Below, piece after piece: positions 17,636 through 26,090 of a DNA stretch of 64,000 bases. The stretch lies in NCBI RefSeq assembly GCF_003627215.1, contig NZ_CP032677.1, forward strand, positions 1,121,501 to 1,185,500. The letters run 5' to 3'. This DNA comes from Pseudomonas sp. Leaf58 (GTDB lineage: Bacteria > Pseudomonadota > Gammaproteobacteria > Pseudomonadales > Pseudomonadaceae). The notes under the pieces are model-generated. The model saw nothing but the letters and a program-made list of their open reading frames with translations, made no database searches and was not told the origin of the DNA. The translations under genes were made by a program, and so were the position numbers. Every line of letters begins with the position of its first letter. Position 1 is the stretch's first letter.

Positions 17636-17708
17636 TGCGGCCTTTTGGGCACCCGTGTGCCTATTTGGCATTCAGATTTGCTGTACCGACTATAGGAACA
17701 ATGTTCAC

Positions 17709-17960
17709 ATGGTAACCATTCGTCTTGCCCGTGGCGGCTCGAAAAAGCGCCCATTCTACCACCTGACCGTGACCAACTCGCGTAACGCCCGTGATGGCCG
17801 TTTCGTTGAGCGCGTAGGCTTCTTCAACCCGATCGCATCGGGCGCCGAAGTCAAGCTGTCGGTCAACCAAGAGCGCGTTACCTACTGGCTGAGCCAGGGT
17901 GCACAGCCGTCTGAGCGCGTTGCTCAGCTGCTGAAGGACGCTGCCAAGGCTGCTGCCTAA
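17709..17960 (+). CDS. rpsP: 30S ribosomal protein S16
   Basis: An 83-residue protein, [18 protein letters not shown] onward, with the S16 signature and usual length. The start at 17709 is preceded by AGGAA about 10 nt upstream. It is the first gene of the conserved operon rpsP-rimM-trmD-rplS and is separated from rimM by 5 nt, so translational coupling is likely. It helps assemble the 30S body. Confidence 0.98.
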   Translation: MVTIRLARGGSKKRPFYHLTVTNSRNARDGRFVERVGFFNPIASGAEVKLSVNQERVTYWLSQGAQPSERVAQLLKDAAKAAA

Positions 17961-17965
17961 TTAGT

Positions 17966-18502
17966 ATGAACGCGACGCCAGAAAAGGCTGACGACCTCAT
18001 CGTCGTTGGCAAGATTTTTTCGGTTCACGGCGTTCGCGGCGAGGTGAAGGTGTATTCCTTTACCGATCCGGTTGAAAACCTGTTGGATTACCCGCGCTGG
18101 ACGCTTCGGCACGAAGGCAAGGTAAAGCAGGTCGAGCTGGTCAGCGGTCGTGGCTCCCCAAAGGGCCTGGTCGTGAAACTGAAAGGCCTCGATGATCGTG
18201 ATGAAGCCCGTCTTCTGAGTGGTCACGAAATCTGCATTGCGCGGAGCCTTTTGCCCAACCTGCCCGTCGACGAGTACTACTGGTACCAGTTGCAGGGCTT
18301 GAAGGTCATCAACCAGGACGAACAGCTGTTCGGCAAGGTCGATCACCTGTTGGAGACCGGTGCGAACGATGTAATGGTGGTCAAGCCGTGCGCAGGCAGC
18401 CTGGATGATCGCGAGCGTCTGTTGCCCTATACGGAGCAATGCGTGCTGGCAGTCGATCTGGAAGCAGGCGTGATGCGGGTTGAGTGGGACGCGGACTTCT
18501 AA
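17966..18502 (+). CDS. rimM: 16S rRNA processing protein RimM
   Basis: A 178-residue 30S maturation factor that binds S19 and assists folding of the 16S 3' domain. The N-terminal RimM barrel begins VVGKIFSVHGVRGEVKVYSFTDP, and the C-terminal PRC-barrel holds VDEYYWYQLQGLKV, GKVDHLLETGANDVMVV and LLPYTEQCV. Length and order match other pseudomonads. It is 3 nt upstream of trmD. Confidence 0.97.
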   Translation: MNATPEKADDLIVVGKIFSVHGVRGEVKVYSFTDPVENLLDYPRWTLRHEGKVKQVELVSGRGSPKGLVVKLKGLDDRDEARLLSGHEICIARSLLPNLPVDEYYWYQLQGLKVINQDEQLFGKVDHLLETGANDVMVVKPCAGSLDDRERLLPYTEQCVLAVDLEAGVMRVEWDADF

Positions 18503-18505
18503 ACG

Positions 18506-19258
18506 ATGGGTAACCTTCGCGTAGACGTCATCACGTTGTTCCCCGAGATGTTCTCGGCCATCACCGAGTACGGCATTACCAGCCGCGCGGTAAAACAGGG
18601 GTTGCTTCAGGTAACGTGCTGGAACCCGCGGGACTACACCACAGATCGTCACCATACGGTAGATGATCGGCCGTTTGGCGGTGGTCCGGGCATGGTGATG
18701 AAAATCAAGCCTCTGGAAGACGCACTGGTTAGCGCCAGGCAAGCGACCGGAGCATCGGCAAAGGTGATCTACCTTTCGCCGCAAGGCCGCAAGCTGACTC
18801 AGCAGGCGGTCAAAGGCCTGGCCGAACAGGAATCGTTGATCCTGATCGCCGGTCGTTATGAAGGCATCGACGAGCGCTTTATCGAGGCTCATGTCGATGA
18901 GGAGTGGTCGATTGGTGACTATGTGCTTTCCGGTGGCGAGCTGCCGGCCATGGTTCTGATCGATGCGGTTACGCGGCTGCTGCCCGGAGCTTTAGGGCAT
19001 GTGGACTCGGCGGAGGAAGATTCCTTTACCGACGGTCTGCTCGATTGCCCGCATTACACCCGACCTGAGGTGTATGCGGATCAGCGTGTTCCCGACGTGT
19101 TGCTAAGTGGCAACCATGCACATATCCGGCGTTGGAGGATGAAGCAGTCCCTTGGTAGGACCTTCGAACGACGCGCCGATCTTCTGGAAAGTCGCTCACT
19201 TTCTGGAGAAGAGAAGAAGCTGCTCGAGGAATATCTCCACGAGCGGGACGATAGTTAA
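18506..19258 (+). CDS. trmD: tRNA (guanine-N1-)-methyltransferase TrmD
   Basis: A 250-residue SPOUT methyltransferase that makes m1G37 in tRNAs, preventing +1 frameshifting. Visible are [10 protein letters not shown] at the N-terminus, [28 protein letters not shown] and the trefoil-knot SAM site [17 protein letters not shown]. The C-terminal domain has HYTRPEVY and [11 protein letters not shown]. It sits third in the rpsP operon. Some homologues fold it after a shorter N-terminus, but the ATG at 18506 fits well. Confidence 0.98.
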   Translation: MGNLRVDVITLFPEMFSAITEYGITSRAVKQGLLQVTCWNPRDYTTDRHHTVDDRPFGGGPGMVMKIKPLEDALVSARQATGASAKVIYLSPQGRKLTQQAVKGLAEQESLILIAGRYEGIDERFIEAHVDEEWSIGDYVLSGGELPAMVLIDAVTRLLPGALGHVDSAEEDSFTDGLLDCPHYTRPEVYADQRVPDVLLSGNHAHIRRWRMKQSLGRTFERRADLLESRSLSGEEKKLLEEYLHERDDS

Positions 19259-19300
19259 ACGTATCGATGGTGGATCGCGTATCCATCTTAGGAGCACAGC

Positions 19301-19651
19301 ATGACCAACAAGATCATCCAGCAGCTCGAAGCCGAGCAGATGAGCAAGGAAATCCCAACCTTCGCACCAGGCGACACCGTTGTCGTCCAGGTTAAAGTGA
19401 AGGAAGGTGAGCGTTCCCGTCTGCAGGCGTTCGAAGGCGTTGTTATCGCCAAGCGTAACCGTGGTCTGAACAGCGCCTTCACCGTGCGCAAGATCTCGAG
19501 CGGCGTTGGTGTAGAACGTACCTTCCAGACCTACAGCCCGCAAATCGACAGCCTGGCCGTGAAACGTCGTGGTGACGTGCGTAAAGCCAAGCTGTACTAC
19601 CTGCGCGACCTGTCCGGCAAAGCCGCTCGCATCAAGGAAAAACTGTCCTGA
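19301..19651 (+). CDS. rplS: 50S ribosomal protein L19
   Basis: A 116-residue protein with [43 protein letters not shown] and [13 protein letters not shown], diagnostic of L19, located at the 30S-50S interface. Shine-Dalgarno TAGGAG is about 7 nt upstream. It is the last gene of the rpsP operon and is followed by a strong intrinsic terminator. Confidence 0.98.
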   Translation: MTNKIIQQLEAEQMSKEIPTFAPGDTVVVQVKVKEGERSRLQAFEGVVIAKRNRGLNSAFTVRKISSGVGVERTFQTYSPQIDSLAVKRRGDVRKAKLYYLRDLSGKAARIKEKLS

Positions 19652-19687
19652 GTACAGTTTGCCCGGTGGCCAAGGCCGCCTAGCGAG

Positions 19688-19715
19688 AAAAAAGCAGCCT
19701 TCGGGCTGCTTTTTT
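19688..19715 (+). terminator. Intrinsic terminator of the rpsP-rimM-trmD-rplS operon
   Basis: GCAGCC, a TTCG tetraloop and GGCTGC, flanked by six A before and six T after. It is a textbook Rho-independent terminator, 36 nt after rplS. Confidence 0.95.
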
Positions 19716-19749
19716 GCGTTTTGAAACCCCGAAAAAGATGTGATTTGTC

Positions 19750-20157
19750 ATGACTACCCGAGACCAGGAAATCCAGCGCCGCACCGAGCTGTCGGTGACC
19801 CGCGTGACCAAGGCGGTGTTCCCCAATACCACCAACCACCACAACACCCTGTTCGGCGGCACTGCATTGGCCTGGATGGACGAAGTGTCGTTCATCGCTG
19901 CCACCCGCTTCTGTCGCCTGCCGCTGGTAACGGTGTCCACCGACCGCATCGACTTCAAGCACCCGATCCCGGCGGGCTCGATCGTCGAGCTGGTAGGTAC
20001 GGTAATCAAGGTCGGTAATACCAGTTTGCAGGTGCAGGTGGATGTGTTCGTCGAGAACATGTACCTGGACGGGCGCGAGCGGGCGATCCACGGGGTGTTC
20101 AGCTTCGTTGCCATCGATGAAGACAAGCGCCCGGTGCCGGTGCTGCCACAGGCTTGA
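19750..20157 (+). CDS. Acyl-CoA thioesterase, hotdog fold (YciA-like)
   Basis: A 135-residue single hotdog domain. NHHNTLFGGTALAWMDEVSFIAATRF contains the conserved Asn-Thr-Leu-Phe-Gly-Gly and the catalytic-region Asp. STDRIDFKHPIPAGSIVELVGTV follows as in the YciA/BACH group. These enzymes hydrolyse acyl-CoAs in the cytoplasm; chain-length preference is not predictable. It is monocistronic, between the rplS terminator and xerD. Confidence 0.87.
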   Translation: MTTRDQEIQRRTELSVTRVTKAVFPNTTNHHNTLFGGTALAWMDEVSFIAATRFCRLPLVTVSTDRIDFKHPIPAGSIVELVGTVIKVGNTSLQVQVDVFVENMYLDGRERAIHGVFSFVAIDEDKRPVPVLPQA

Positions 20158-20206
20158 GTTCTCATGCTCCGGCCTCTTCGCGCGCGGCCTTCATGCCTGA
20201 GCCTTC

Positions 20207-20243
20207 CTTGTAGGAGCGGCTTTAGCCGCGAAGAGGCCAGTAC
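20207..20243 (+). repeat. REP element
   Basis: TTGTAGGAGCGGC, TTTA, GCCGCGAAGAGGCC layout. A truncated opposite copy (GGCCTCTTCGCG, 20171-20182) lies upstream, so this may be a degraded inverted pair. Confidence 0.85.
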
Positions 20244-20302
20244 AGACAACCCCTAAGCTGCTGTGAAACACTAGCCCCATCTCCAACACCCAGCAGCCCC
20301 GA

Positions 20303-21199
20303 ATGCCCGCCCTAGACCACCCCCTGATCGACCAGTTTCTTGACGCCCTGTGGCTTGAAAAGGGCCTGTCCGACAACACGCGCGTGTCCTACCGCAGCGA
20401 CCTGGCCCTGTTCAATGGCTGGTTGCAGGAGCGTTCGGTCAGCCTACCCGACGCCGGTCGCGAGCTGATCCTCGACCACCTGGCCTGGCGCATCGACCAG
20501 GGCTACAAACCACGCTCTACCGCACGCTTTCTGTCGGGCCTGCGCGGTTTCTTCCGTTATCTGCTGCGGGAAAAGCTGGTGGCCATCGACCCGACCCTGC
20601 AAGTCGACATGCCGCAACTGGGTAAACCACTGCCCAAGTCGCTGTCCGAAGCCGACGTCGAAGCCTTGTTGCAAGCTCCGGACCTGGGCGAAGCCATCGG
20701 CCAGCGTGACCGCGCCATGCTCGAAGTGCTCTACGCCTGCGGCCTGCGTGTTACCGAACTGGTCAGCTTGACCCTCGACCAAGTCAACCTGCGCCAAGGC
20801 GTGCTGCGGGTGATGGGCAAGGGTAGCAAGGAGCGTTTGGTGCCCATGGGCGAAGAGGCAGTGCTATGGTTGCAGCGCTACCTGCGCGACGGCCGCGCCG
20901 AATTGCTTAATGGCCGCCCCAGCGACGTCTTGTTCCCCAGCTTGCGCGGCGAACAGATGACCCGACAGACCTTCTGGCACCGCATCAAGCACCACGCCCA
21001 AGTGGCCGGCATCGACAAGTCACTGTCGCCTCACACCTTGCGCCATGCTTTCGCCACCCACCTGCTCAACCACGGCGCCGACCTGCGGGTGGTGCAGATG
21101 CTGCTGGGCCACAGCGACCTGTCGACCACGCAGATCTACACCCACGTCGCCAAGGCCCGCCTGCAGCAACTGCACGCCCAGCATCACCCGCGTGGATGA
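20303..21199 (+). CDS. xerD: Tyrosine recombinase XerD
   Basis: A 298-residue site-specific recombinase that, with XerC, resolves chromosome dimers at dif. The N-terminal SAM-like domain (1-110: FLDALWLEKGLSDNTRVSYRSDL) is followed by the catalytic domain. It shows Arg in LYACGLRVTELV, Lys in RVMGKGSKERLVP, His/Arg in LSPHTLRHAFATHLL, His in LLGHSDLSTTQIYTH and the nucleophile Tyr in that last motif. Length equals E. coli XerD. It sits just upstream of dsbC, as is common in proteobacteria. It is not linked to an integron or phage. Confidence 0.97.
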   Translation: MPALDHPLIDQFLDALWLEKGLSDNTRVSYRSDLALFNGWLQERSVSLPDAGRELILDHLAWRIDQGYKPRSTARFLSGLRGFFRYLLREKLVAIDPTLQVDMPQLGKPLPKSLSEADVEALLQAPDLGEAIGQRDRAMLEVLYACGLRVTELVSLTLDQVNLRQGVLRVMGKGSKERLVPMGEEAVLWLQRYLRDGRAELLNGRPSDVLFPSLRGEQMTRQTFWHRIKHHAQVAGIDKSLSPHTLRHAFATHLLNHGADLRVVQMLLGHSDLSTTQIYTHVAKARLQQLHAQHHPRG

Positions 21200-21352
21200 A
21201 TGTTTTTCATGTTTCATCGACCGGTCCTTGCGGGGCCCTTCACCGGGTGTGTGATGTGGTAGGCTTGGGCGGTTTGCACCAAGGGCCGCACAGTCACCGG
21301 GTATTTTCCCCAGGTGGCGCCTTCCGGTCCCTGTCCGCCTTCAGGAGTTCCC

Positions 21353-22096
21353 ATGCGCGTGACCCAGTTTTTCGCCGCCGCCATGTTGGCGCTGGCCAGT
21401 ACCTTGGCGGTTGCCGCGGCAACCGACAGCAATGCCGGTGCCGAGCAGGCCATTCGTAAATCGTTGCAGAACCTCGAGCTGGAGGTGCCCGTCGAAAGCG
21501 TGGCCAGCAGCCCGGTCAGTGGCCTGTATGAAGTCAAGCTGCAGGGCGGCCGTGTGCTGTACGCCAGTGGCGACGGCCAGTTCGTGATGCAGGGCTACCT
21601 GTTCCAGATCCAGGACGGCAAGCCGGTAAACCTCACCGAGAAGACCGAGCGCTTGGGTATCGCCAAGCTCATCAACGGCATTCCAGCTGCCGAGATGGTG
21701 GTTTATCCTGCCAAGGGCGAGACCAAGTCGCACATCACCGTATTCACCGACACCACCTGCCCGTACTGCCACAAGCTGCACGCCGAAGTGCCTGAGCTCA
21801 ACCGCCGTGGTATCGAAGTGCGCTATGTCGCCTTCCCACGCCAGGGGCTCGGCTCGGCGGGTGACCAACAGTTGCAGGCGGTGTGGTGCTCCAGCGATCG
21901 CCGTGCGGCAATGGACAAGATGGTCGAGGGTGAAGAAATCAAGGCCGCCAAGTGCGCCAACCCAGTCGGCAAGCAGTTCGAGCTTGGCCAGTCGATCGGT
22001 GTCAACGGCACGCCGGCGATCGTGTTGGAAAGCGGCCAGGTCATTCCGGGCTACCAGCCGGCACCGCAGGTTGCCAAGCTGGCACTTGCCAAGTAA
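21353..22096 (+). CDS. dsbC: Thiol:disulfide interchange protein DsbC
   Basis: A 247-residue periplasmic disulfide isomerase. The ATG at 21353 has CAGGAG upstream and gives a clear signal peptide (to about AVAAA). The N-terminal dimerisation domain (about 25-90) is followed by a thioredoxin fold with the active site CPYC at 136-139 (TDTTCPYCHKLH), the cis-Pro region NGTPAIVLE and a second Cys pair at WCSS/AKCAN. DsbD keeps it reduced. The xerD-dsbC-hom order is conserved. Confidence 0.95.
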   Translation: MRVTQFFAAAMLALASTLAVAAATDSNAGAEQAIRKSLQNLELEVPVESVASSPVSGLYEVKLQGGRVLYASGDGQFVMQGYLFQIQDGKPVNLTEKTERLGIAKLINGIPAAEMVVYPAKGETKSHITVFTDTTCPYCHKLHAEVPELNRRGIEVRYVAFPRQGLGSAGDQQLQAVWCSSDRRAAMDKMVEGEEIKAAKCANPVGKQFELGQSIGVNGTPAIVLESGQVIPGYQPAPQVAKLALAK

Positions 22097-22179
22097 ACCA
22101 ATTCAGTACGCCGTCGTCATGGGGTGACGGCATGTTTCACGGTCGGCAAACGTGTCGGCCGTTCAATGGGGAGTTCACA

Positions 22180-23484
22180 GTGAAACCGGTCAAAGTAGGC
22201 ATCTGTGGGTTGGGGACCGTCGGTGGCGGAACCTTCAATGTACTTCAGCGCAACGCCGAGGAGATTGCCCGCCGTGCCGGGCGCGGTATTGAAGTGGCAC
22301 AGATCGCCATGCGCTCGCCGAACCCGAACTGCCAGATTACCGGTACCCCCATTACCGCTGACGTGTTCGAAGTTGCGAGCAACCCGGAGATCGACATTGT
22401 CATCGAGCTGATCGGTGGCTACACCGTGGCCCGCGACCTGGTGCTCAAGGCCATCGAAAACGGCAAGCACGTGGTCACCGCCAACAAGGCGCTGATCGCC
22501 GTGCACGGCAATGAAATCTTCGCCAAGGCCCGCGAGAAGGGCGTGATCGTCGCCTTCGAAGCGGCCGTGGCCGGTGGCATCCCGGTGATCAAGGCCATTC
22601 GCGAAGGCCTGTCGGCCAACCGCATCAATTGGCTGGCCGGCATCATCAACGGTACCGGCAACTTTATCCTCACCGAAATGCGTGAGAAGGGCCGTGCGTT
22701 CCCGGACGTGCTGGCCGAAGCCCAGGCGCTGGGCTACGCCGAAGCCGACCCAACCTTCGACGTCGAAGGCATCGATGCCGCGCACAAGCTGACCATCCTG
22801 GCCTCGATCGCGTTTGGCATCCCGCTGCAATTCGACAAGGCCTACACCGAAGGCATCACCCAGCTGACCACCGCTGACGTGAACTACGCCGAGGCCCTGG
22901 GCTATCGCATCAAGCATCTGGGCGTGGCCCGTCGCACCGCCGAAGGCATCGAGCTGCGCGTACACCCAACGTTGATCCCGGCCGACCGCCTGATCGCCAA
23001 CGTCAACGGTGTGATGAACGCGGTCATGGTCAACGGTGACGCCGCAGGTTCTACCCTGTACTACGGCGCCGGTGCCGGTATGGAGCCTACCGCTTCGTCG
23101 GTGGTCGGCGACCTGGTCGACGTGGTCCGTGCCATGACCTCCGACCCGGAAAACCGCGTACCGCACCTGGCCTTCCAGCCGGACTCGCTGTCGGCCCATC
23201 CGATCCTGCCGATCGAAGCCTGCGAAAGCGCTTACTACCTGCGCATCCAGGCCAAGGATCATCCAGGCGTGCTGGCCCAGGTGGCCAGCATTCTGTCGGA
23301 GCGTGGCATCAACATCGAGTCGATCATGCAGAAGGAAGCTGAGGAGCAAGACGGCCTGGTGCCGATGATCCTGCTGACCCATCGCGTGGTCGAACGGGGT
23401 ATTAACGACGCCATTGTCGCGCTGGAAGCCCTGCAGGACGTAGTTGGCAAGGTCGTGCGCATCCGCGTCGAACAGCTCAATTAA
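22180..23484 (+). CDS. hom: Homoserine dehydrogenase
   Basis: A 434-residue enzyme reducing aspartate semialdehyde to homoserine on the path to threonine and methionine. I chose the GTG at 22180 (GGGGAG 6-7 nt upstream), which starts VKPVKVGICGLGTVGGG, the Rossmann NAD(P) site. Central motifs are VTANKALIAVHG, AAVAGGIPVIKAIREGL, GIINGTGNFILTEM and AEADPTFDVEGIDAAHKL. A C-terminal ACT domain (from about 350, YYLRIQAKDHPGVLAQVASIL) gives feedback inhibition by threonine. thrC follows after 60 nt. Confidence 0.97.
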   Translation: MKPVKVGICGLGTVGGGTFNVLQRNAEEIARRAGRGIEVAQIAMRSPNPNCQITGTPITADVFEVASNPEIDIVIELIGGYTVARDLVLKAIENGKHVVTANKALIAVHGNEIFAKAREKGVIVAFEAAVAGGIPVIKAIREGLSANRINWLAGIINGTGNFILTEMREKGRAFPDVLAEAQALGYAEADPTFDVEGIDAAHKLTILASIAFGIPLQFDKAYTEGITQLTTADVNYAEALGYRIKHLGVARRTAEGIELRVHPTLIPADRLIANVNGVMNAVMVNGDAAGSTLYYGAGAGMEPTASSVVGDLVDVVRAMTSDPENRVPHLAFQPDSLSAHPILPIEACESAYYLRIQAKDHPGVLAQVASILSERGINIESIMQKEAEEQDGLVPMILLTHRVVERGINDAIVALEALQDVVGKVVRIRVEQLN

Positions 23485-23544
23485 CAAATTTTGCCGTCGG
23501 GCCGCCAGCGCGGCCCCGGCCCCAGCATCGAAGGTTTTGCACCC

Positions 23545-24954
23545 ATGCGCTATATCAGTACTCGCGGCCAGGCACCGGCCCTGAATTTCGAAGATGTGCT
23601 GCTGGCTGGCCTGGCCAGTGACGGCGGGCTATACGTCCCAGAAAACCTGCCACGCTTCACTCAGGAAGAAATCGCTTCGTGGGCCGGTCTGCCGTACCAC
23701 GAACTGGCCTTCCGCGTGATGCGCCCGTTCGTCGAAGGCAGCATCGCCGACGCTGACTTCAAGAAAATCCTCGAAGAAACCTACGGTGAGTTCGCCCATG
23801 CCGCGGTGGCCCCGCTGCGTCAGCTGAACAGCAACGAGTGGGTGCTGGAGCTGTTCCACGGCCCAACCCTGGCGTTCAAGGACTTTGCCCTGCAGCTGCT
23901 CGGCCGCCTGCTCGACCATGTGCTGGCCAAGCGCAACGAACGCGTAGTGATTGTCGGCGCCACCAGCGGTGACACCGGCTCCGCCGCCATCGAAGGCTGC
24001 CGCCGTTGCGACAACGTCGACATCTTCATCCTGCACCCGCACCAGCGCGTGTCGGAAGTGCAGCGCCGGCAGATGACCACTATCTTCGGTGACAACATCC
24101 ACAACATCGCCATCGAAGGCAACTTCGATGACTGCCAGGAAATGGTCAAGGCCAGCTTCGCCGACCAGTCGTTCCTCAAGGGCACCCGCCTGGTAGCGGT
24201 CAACTCGATCAACTGGGCGCGGATCATGGCCCAGATCGTCTACTACTTCCATGCAGCCCTGCAGCTGGGTGGCCCAGCGCGCTCGGTGGCGTTCTCGGTG
24301 CCGACTGGCAACTTCGGCGACATCTTCGCCGGCTACCTGGCGCGCAACATGGGCCTGCCGGTCAGCCAGCTGATCGTCGCCACCAACCGCAACGACATCC
24401 TGCACCGCTTCATGAGCGGCAACCAGTACGTCAAGGAAACCCTGCACGCGACCCTGTCGCCGTCGATGGACATCATGGTCTCGTCCAACTTCGAGCGCCT
24501 GCTGTTCGACCTGCACGGGCGCAACGGTGCTGCAATTGCCGAGCTGATGGACAACTTCAAGCAAGGCGGCGGTTTCAGCGTCGAGCAAGACCGCTGGACT
24601 GAAGCCCGCAAGCTGTTCGACTCGCTGGCTGTGAGCGACGAGCAAACCTGCGAGACGATCGCCGAGGTGTTCGCGGCCACTGGGGAAGTGCTCGACCCGC
24701 ATACTGCAATTGGCGTCAAGGCCGCCCGCGAGTGCCGCCGCAGCCTGGACACGCCGATGGTGGTGCTGGGTACCGCGCACCCGGTCAAGTTCCCGGAAGC
24801 GGTGGAGAAGGCCGGTGTAGGTAAGGCACTGGAGTTGCCGGCGCACCTCACCGACCTGTTTAGCCGTGAAGAGCGTTGCACGGTGCTGGCCAATGACCTG
24901 AAGGCTGTACAGGGCTTTGTCAGCCAGCATGGTAACCGCGGCAAGCCGCTGTAA
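23545..24954 (+). CDS. thrC: Threonine synthase
   Basis: A 469-residue PLP enzyme converting O-phosphohomoserine to threonine. The ATG at 23545 starts MRYISTRGQAPALNFEDVLL, the usual N-terminus. The PLP lysine is Lys112 in HGPTLAFKDFALQLLG, and the phosphate-binding region is VGATSGDTGSAAIEG. The large ThrC group without ACT domain fits its length. It probably forms an operon with hom. Two overlapping hairpins follow the stop. Confidence 0.97.
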   Translation: MRYISTRGQAPALNFEDVLLAGLASDGGLYVPENLPRFTQEEIASWAGLPYHELAFRVMRPFVEGSIADADFKKILEETYGEFAHAAVAPLRQLNSNEWVLELFHGPTLAFKDFALQLLGRLLDHVLAKRNERVVIVGATSGDTGSAAIEGCRRCDNVDIFILHPHQRVSEVQRRQMTTIFGDNIHNIAIEGNFDDCQEMVKASFADQSFLKGTRLVAVNSINWARIMAQIVYYFHAALQLGGPARSVAFSVPTGNFGDIFAGYLARNMGLPVSQLIVATNRNDILHRFMSGNQYVKETLHATLSPSMDIMVSSNFERLLFDLHGRNGAAIAELMDNFKQGGGFSVEQDRWTEARKLFDSLAVSDEQTCETIAEVFAATGEVLDPHTAIGVKAARECRRSLDTPMVVLGTAHPVKFPEAVEKAGVGKALELPAHLTDLFSREERCTVLANDLKAVQGFVSQHGNRGKPL

Positions 24955-24960
24955 AAATTG

Positions 24961-25000
24961 GGGCCGCTCTGCGGCCCATCGCCGCCAGCCAGCGATGGGC
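24961..25000 (+). terminator. Two mutually exclusive hairpins after thrC
   Basis: GGGCCGC-TCT-GCGGCCC (24961-24977) overlaps a second stem of GCCCATCGC (24974-24982) with GCGATGGGC (24992-25000). Only one can form at a time. No T-tract follows. Confidence 0.45.
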
Positions 25001-25112
25001 TGCAAAGCAGTCCTGATTCTTCGACTTTTCCGTCAGCCTTATCAGAAAGGTCCTATTCAGGCACGCCTAGAGCAACGCCTAGATTAGCCGGTCCTCCCAT
25101 CAGGAGCGGCTC

Positions 25113-25532
25113 ATGCACCAGCCCTACGTGTTGATTCACCAGGCTCGCCCATCCCACCAGATCCTCCTGCACCAGGCGCTGAACGCCCAGGGCATCTTCA
25201 ATGTGCGCATCAGCGAAACCAGCGCCGACCTCGACGCCTGCCTTGTCGCTGAATGCCGTCCCGACCTACTGATCCTCGATCATGCCATGCCAACCGGTAC
25301 CGGGCTTGCCTTGCTCGCACAGCAGCACTGTGCCCGCGCGTTGCTGTTTGTCGGCCAGGCCAGCCCCACGCGTCAAAACCTTGCCCAAGCAGCCAAGGAC
25401 CACGGCATGTGGGTGCTCGCCGAACTACCCTGGCCTCTGTCGACGCCCAAGCTGCAGCGTGCTTTGCAAGCACTGCAAGTGCGCCCGTGGCGGTGTATTC
25501 AAACTGTCACGTGCACCCCGCATGCTCACTGA
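25113..25532 (+). CDS. Stand-alone degenerate response-regulator receiver protein
   Basis: A 139-residue single-domain protein. RPDLLILDHAMPTGTGLALL matches the receiver phosphorylation loop with Asp56 kept. The acidic pair at the end of the first strand is replaced by His9-Gln10 (VLIHQ), and the conserved Lys before Pro in the fifth strand is missing (LAELPWPL). It is therefore a pseudo-receiver or one that signals by binding rather than phosphorylation. There is no output domain and no kinase nearby. Shine-Dalgarno CAGGAG is well placed. It sits between thrC and a DUF3509-like gene. Confidence 0.72.
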   Translation: MHQPYVLIHQARPSHQILLHQALNAQGIFNVRISETSADLDACLVAECRPDLLILDHAMPTGTGLALLAQQHCARALLFVGQASPTRQNLAQAAKDHGMWVLAELPWPLSTPKLQRALQALQVRPWRCIQTVTCTPHAH

Positions 25533-25611
25533 AGCAGCCGCGGTGTAACGAACTTTCCGCTGCGTCTGTTGGTCAGTTTCTCTATCTCCCACCACGCAGC
25601 GAGTGATCCGG

Positions 25612-25893
25612 ATGGAAAGAATCTGCAGACTGCTCAACGAAGCCTTGGCCCCCTACCAGACCCACCTTGGCATCGCCGATGCCCAGGGTAATCGCCAATT
25701 GACCGTTCACGACCACCTCGCCGGCATCACCTTGCGGCGCACGGTCAACGAGCGGCAGTTGCACGAGCACCGCCTGTTGATCGATGTGGTAGATGGCCTG
25801 CACCGTGACTTGCAAATAGCCGAAGGGCGGTTGCAGCCTTGTGTGATCGCAGCACTGCAGCAGCGCCAGCCACCCCAGGGAACCTTTGCCTGA
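25612..25893 (+). CDS. Small Pseudomonas protein, DUF3509-like
   Basis: A 93-residue protein beginning MERICRLLNEALAPYQTHLG, with LLIDVVDGLHRDLQIAEGRLQPCVIAALQ near the end. This pattern resembles the DUF3509 family of pseudomonads, for which I know no function. No signal peptide or membrane segment is seen. I chose the ATG at 25612 over a GTG three codons earlier. It is followed by an intrinsic terminator. Confidence 0.62.
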   Translation: MERICRLLNEALAPYQTHLGIADAQGNRQLTVHDHLAGITLRRTVNERQLHEHRLLIDVVDGLHRDLQIAEGRLQPCVIAALQQRQPPQGTFA

Positions 25894-25984
25894 GTGGCTT
25901 ATCAGACGCTGTAGGGGCAGCCAGCCAGTGCTTTGCTCCGGCGCTGGCTAGGTTGCCACTGGAAGCCCAAGGGCTTTCGCTTGG

Positions 25985-26022
25985 CCCCGGGCGTCTTCCC
26001 CAGCGTCCGGGGTTTCTTTTTT
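25985..26022 (+). terminator. Intrinsic terminator after the DUF3509-like gene
   Basis: CCCCGGGCGT and GCGTCCGGGG form a stem with one wobble and one mismatch, followed by TTTCTTTTTT. It lies between genes converging from both sides; the T-tract serves the plus strand. Confidence 0.8.
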
Positions 26023-26090
26023 GCATCTACAGCTTGCCCTTTTGGGGCGCGGCCTTGCGTCGCGCCCACCACGGACTGCGTGGTCCGCAG

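Noticed and set aside
21952..22179. Upstream extension of hom from an ATG inside dsbC
   Set aside because: The sequence before the GTG at 22180 overlaps dsbC in another frame and lacks family similarity.
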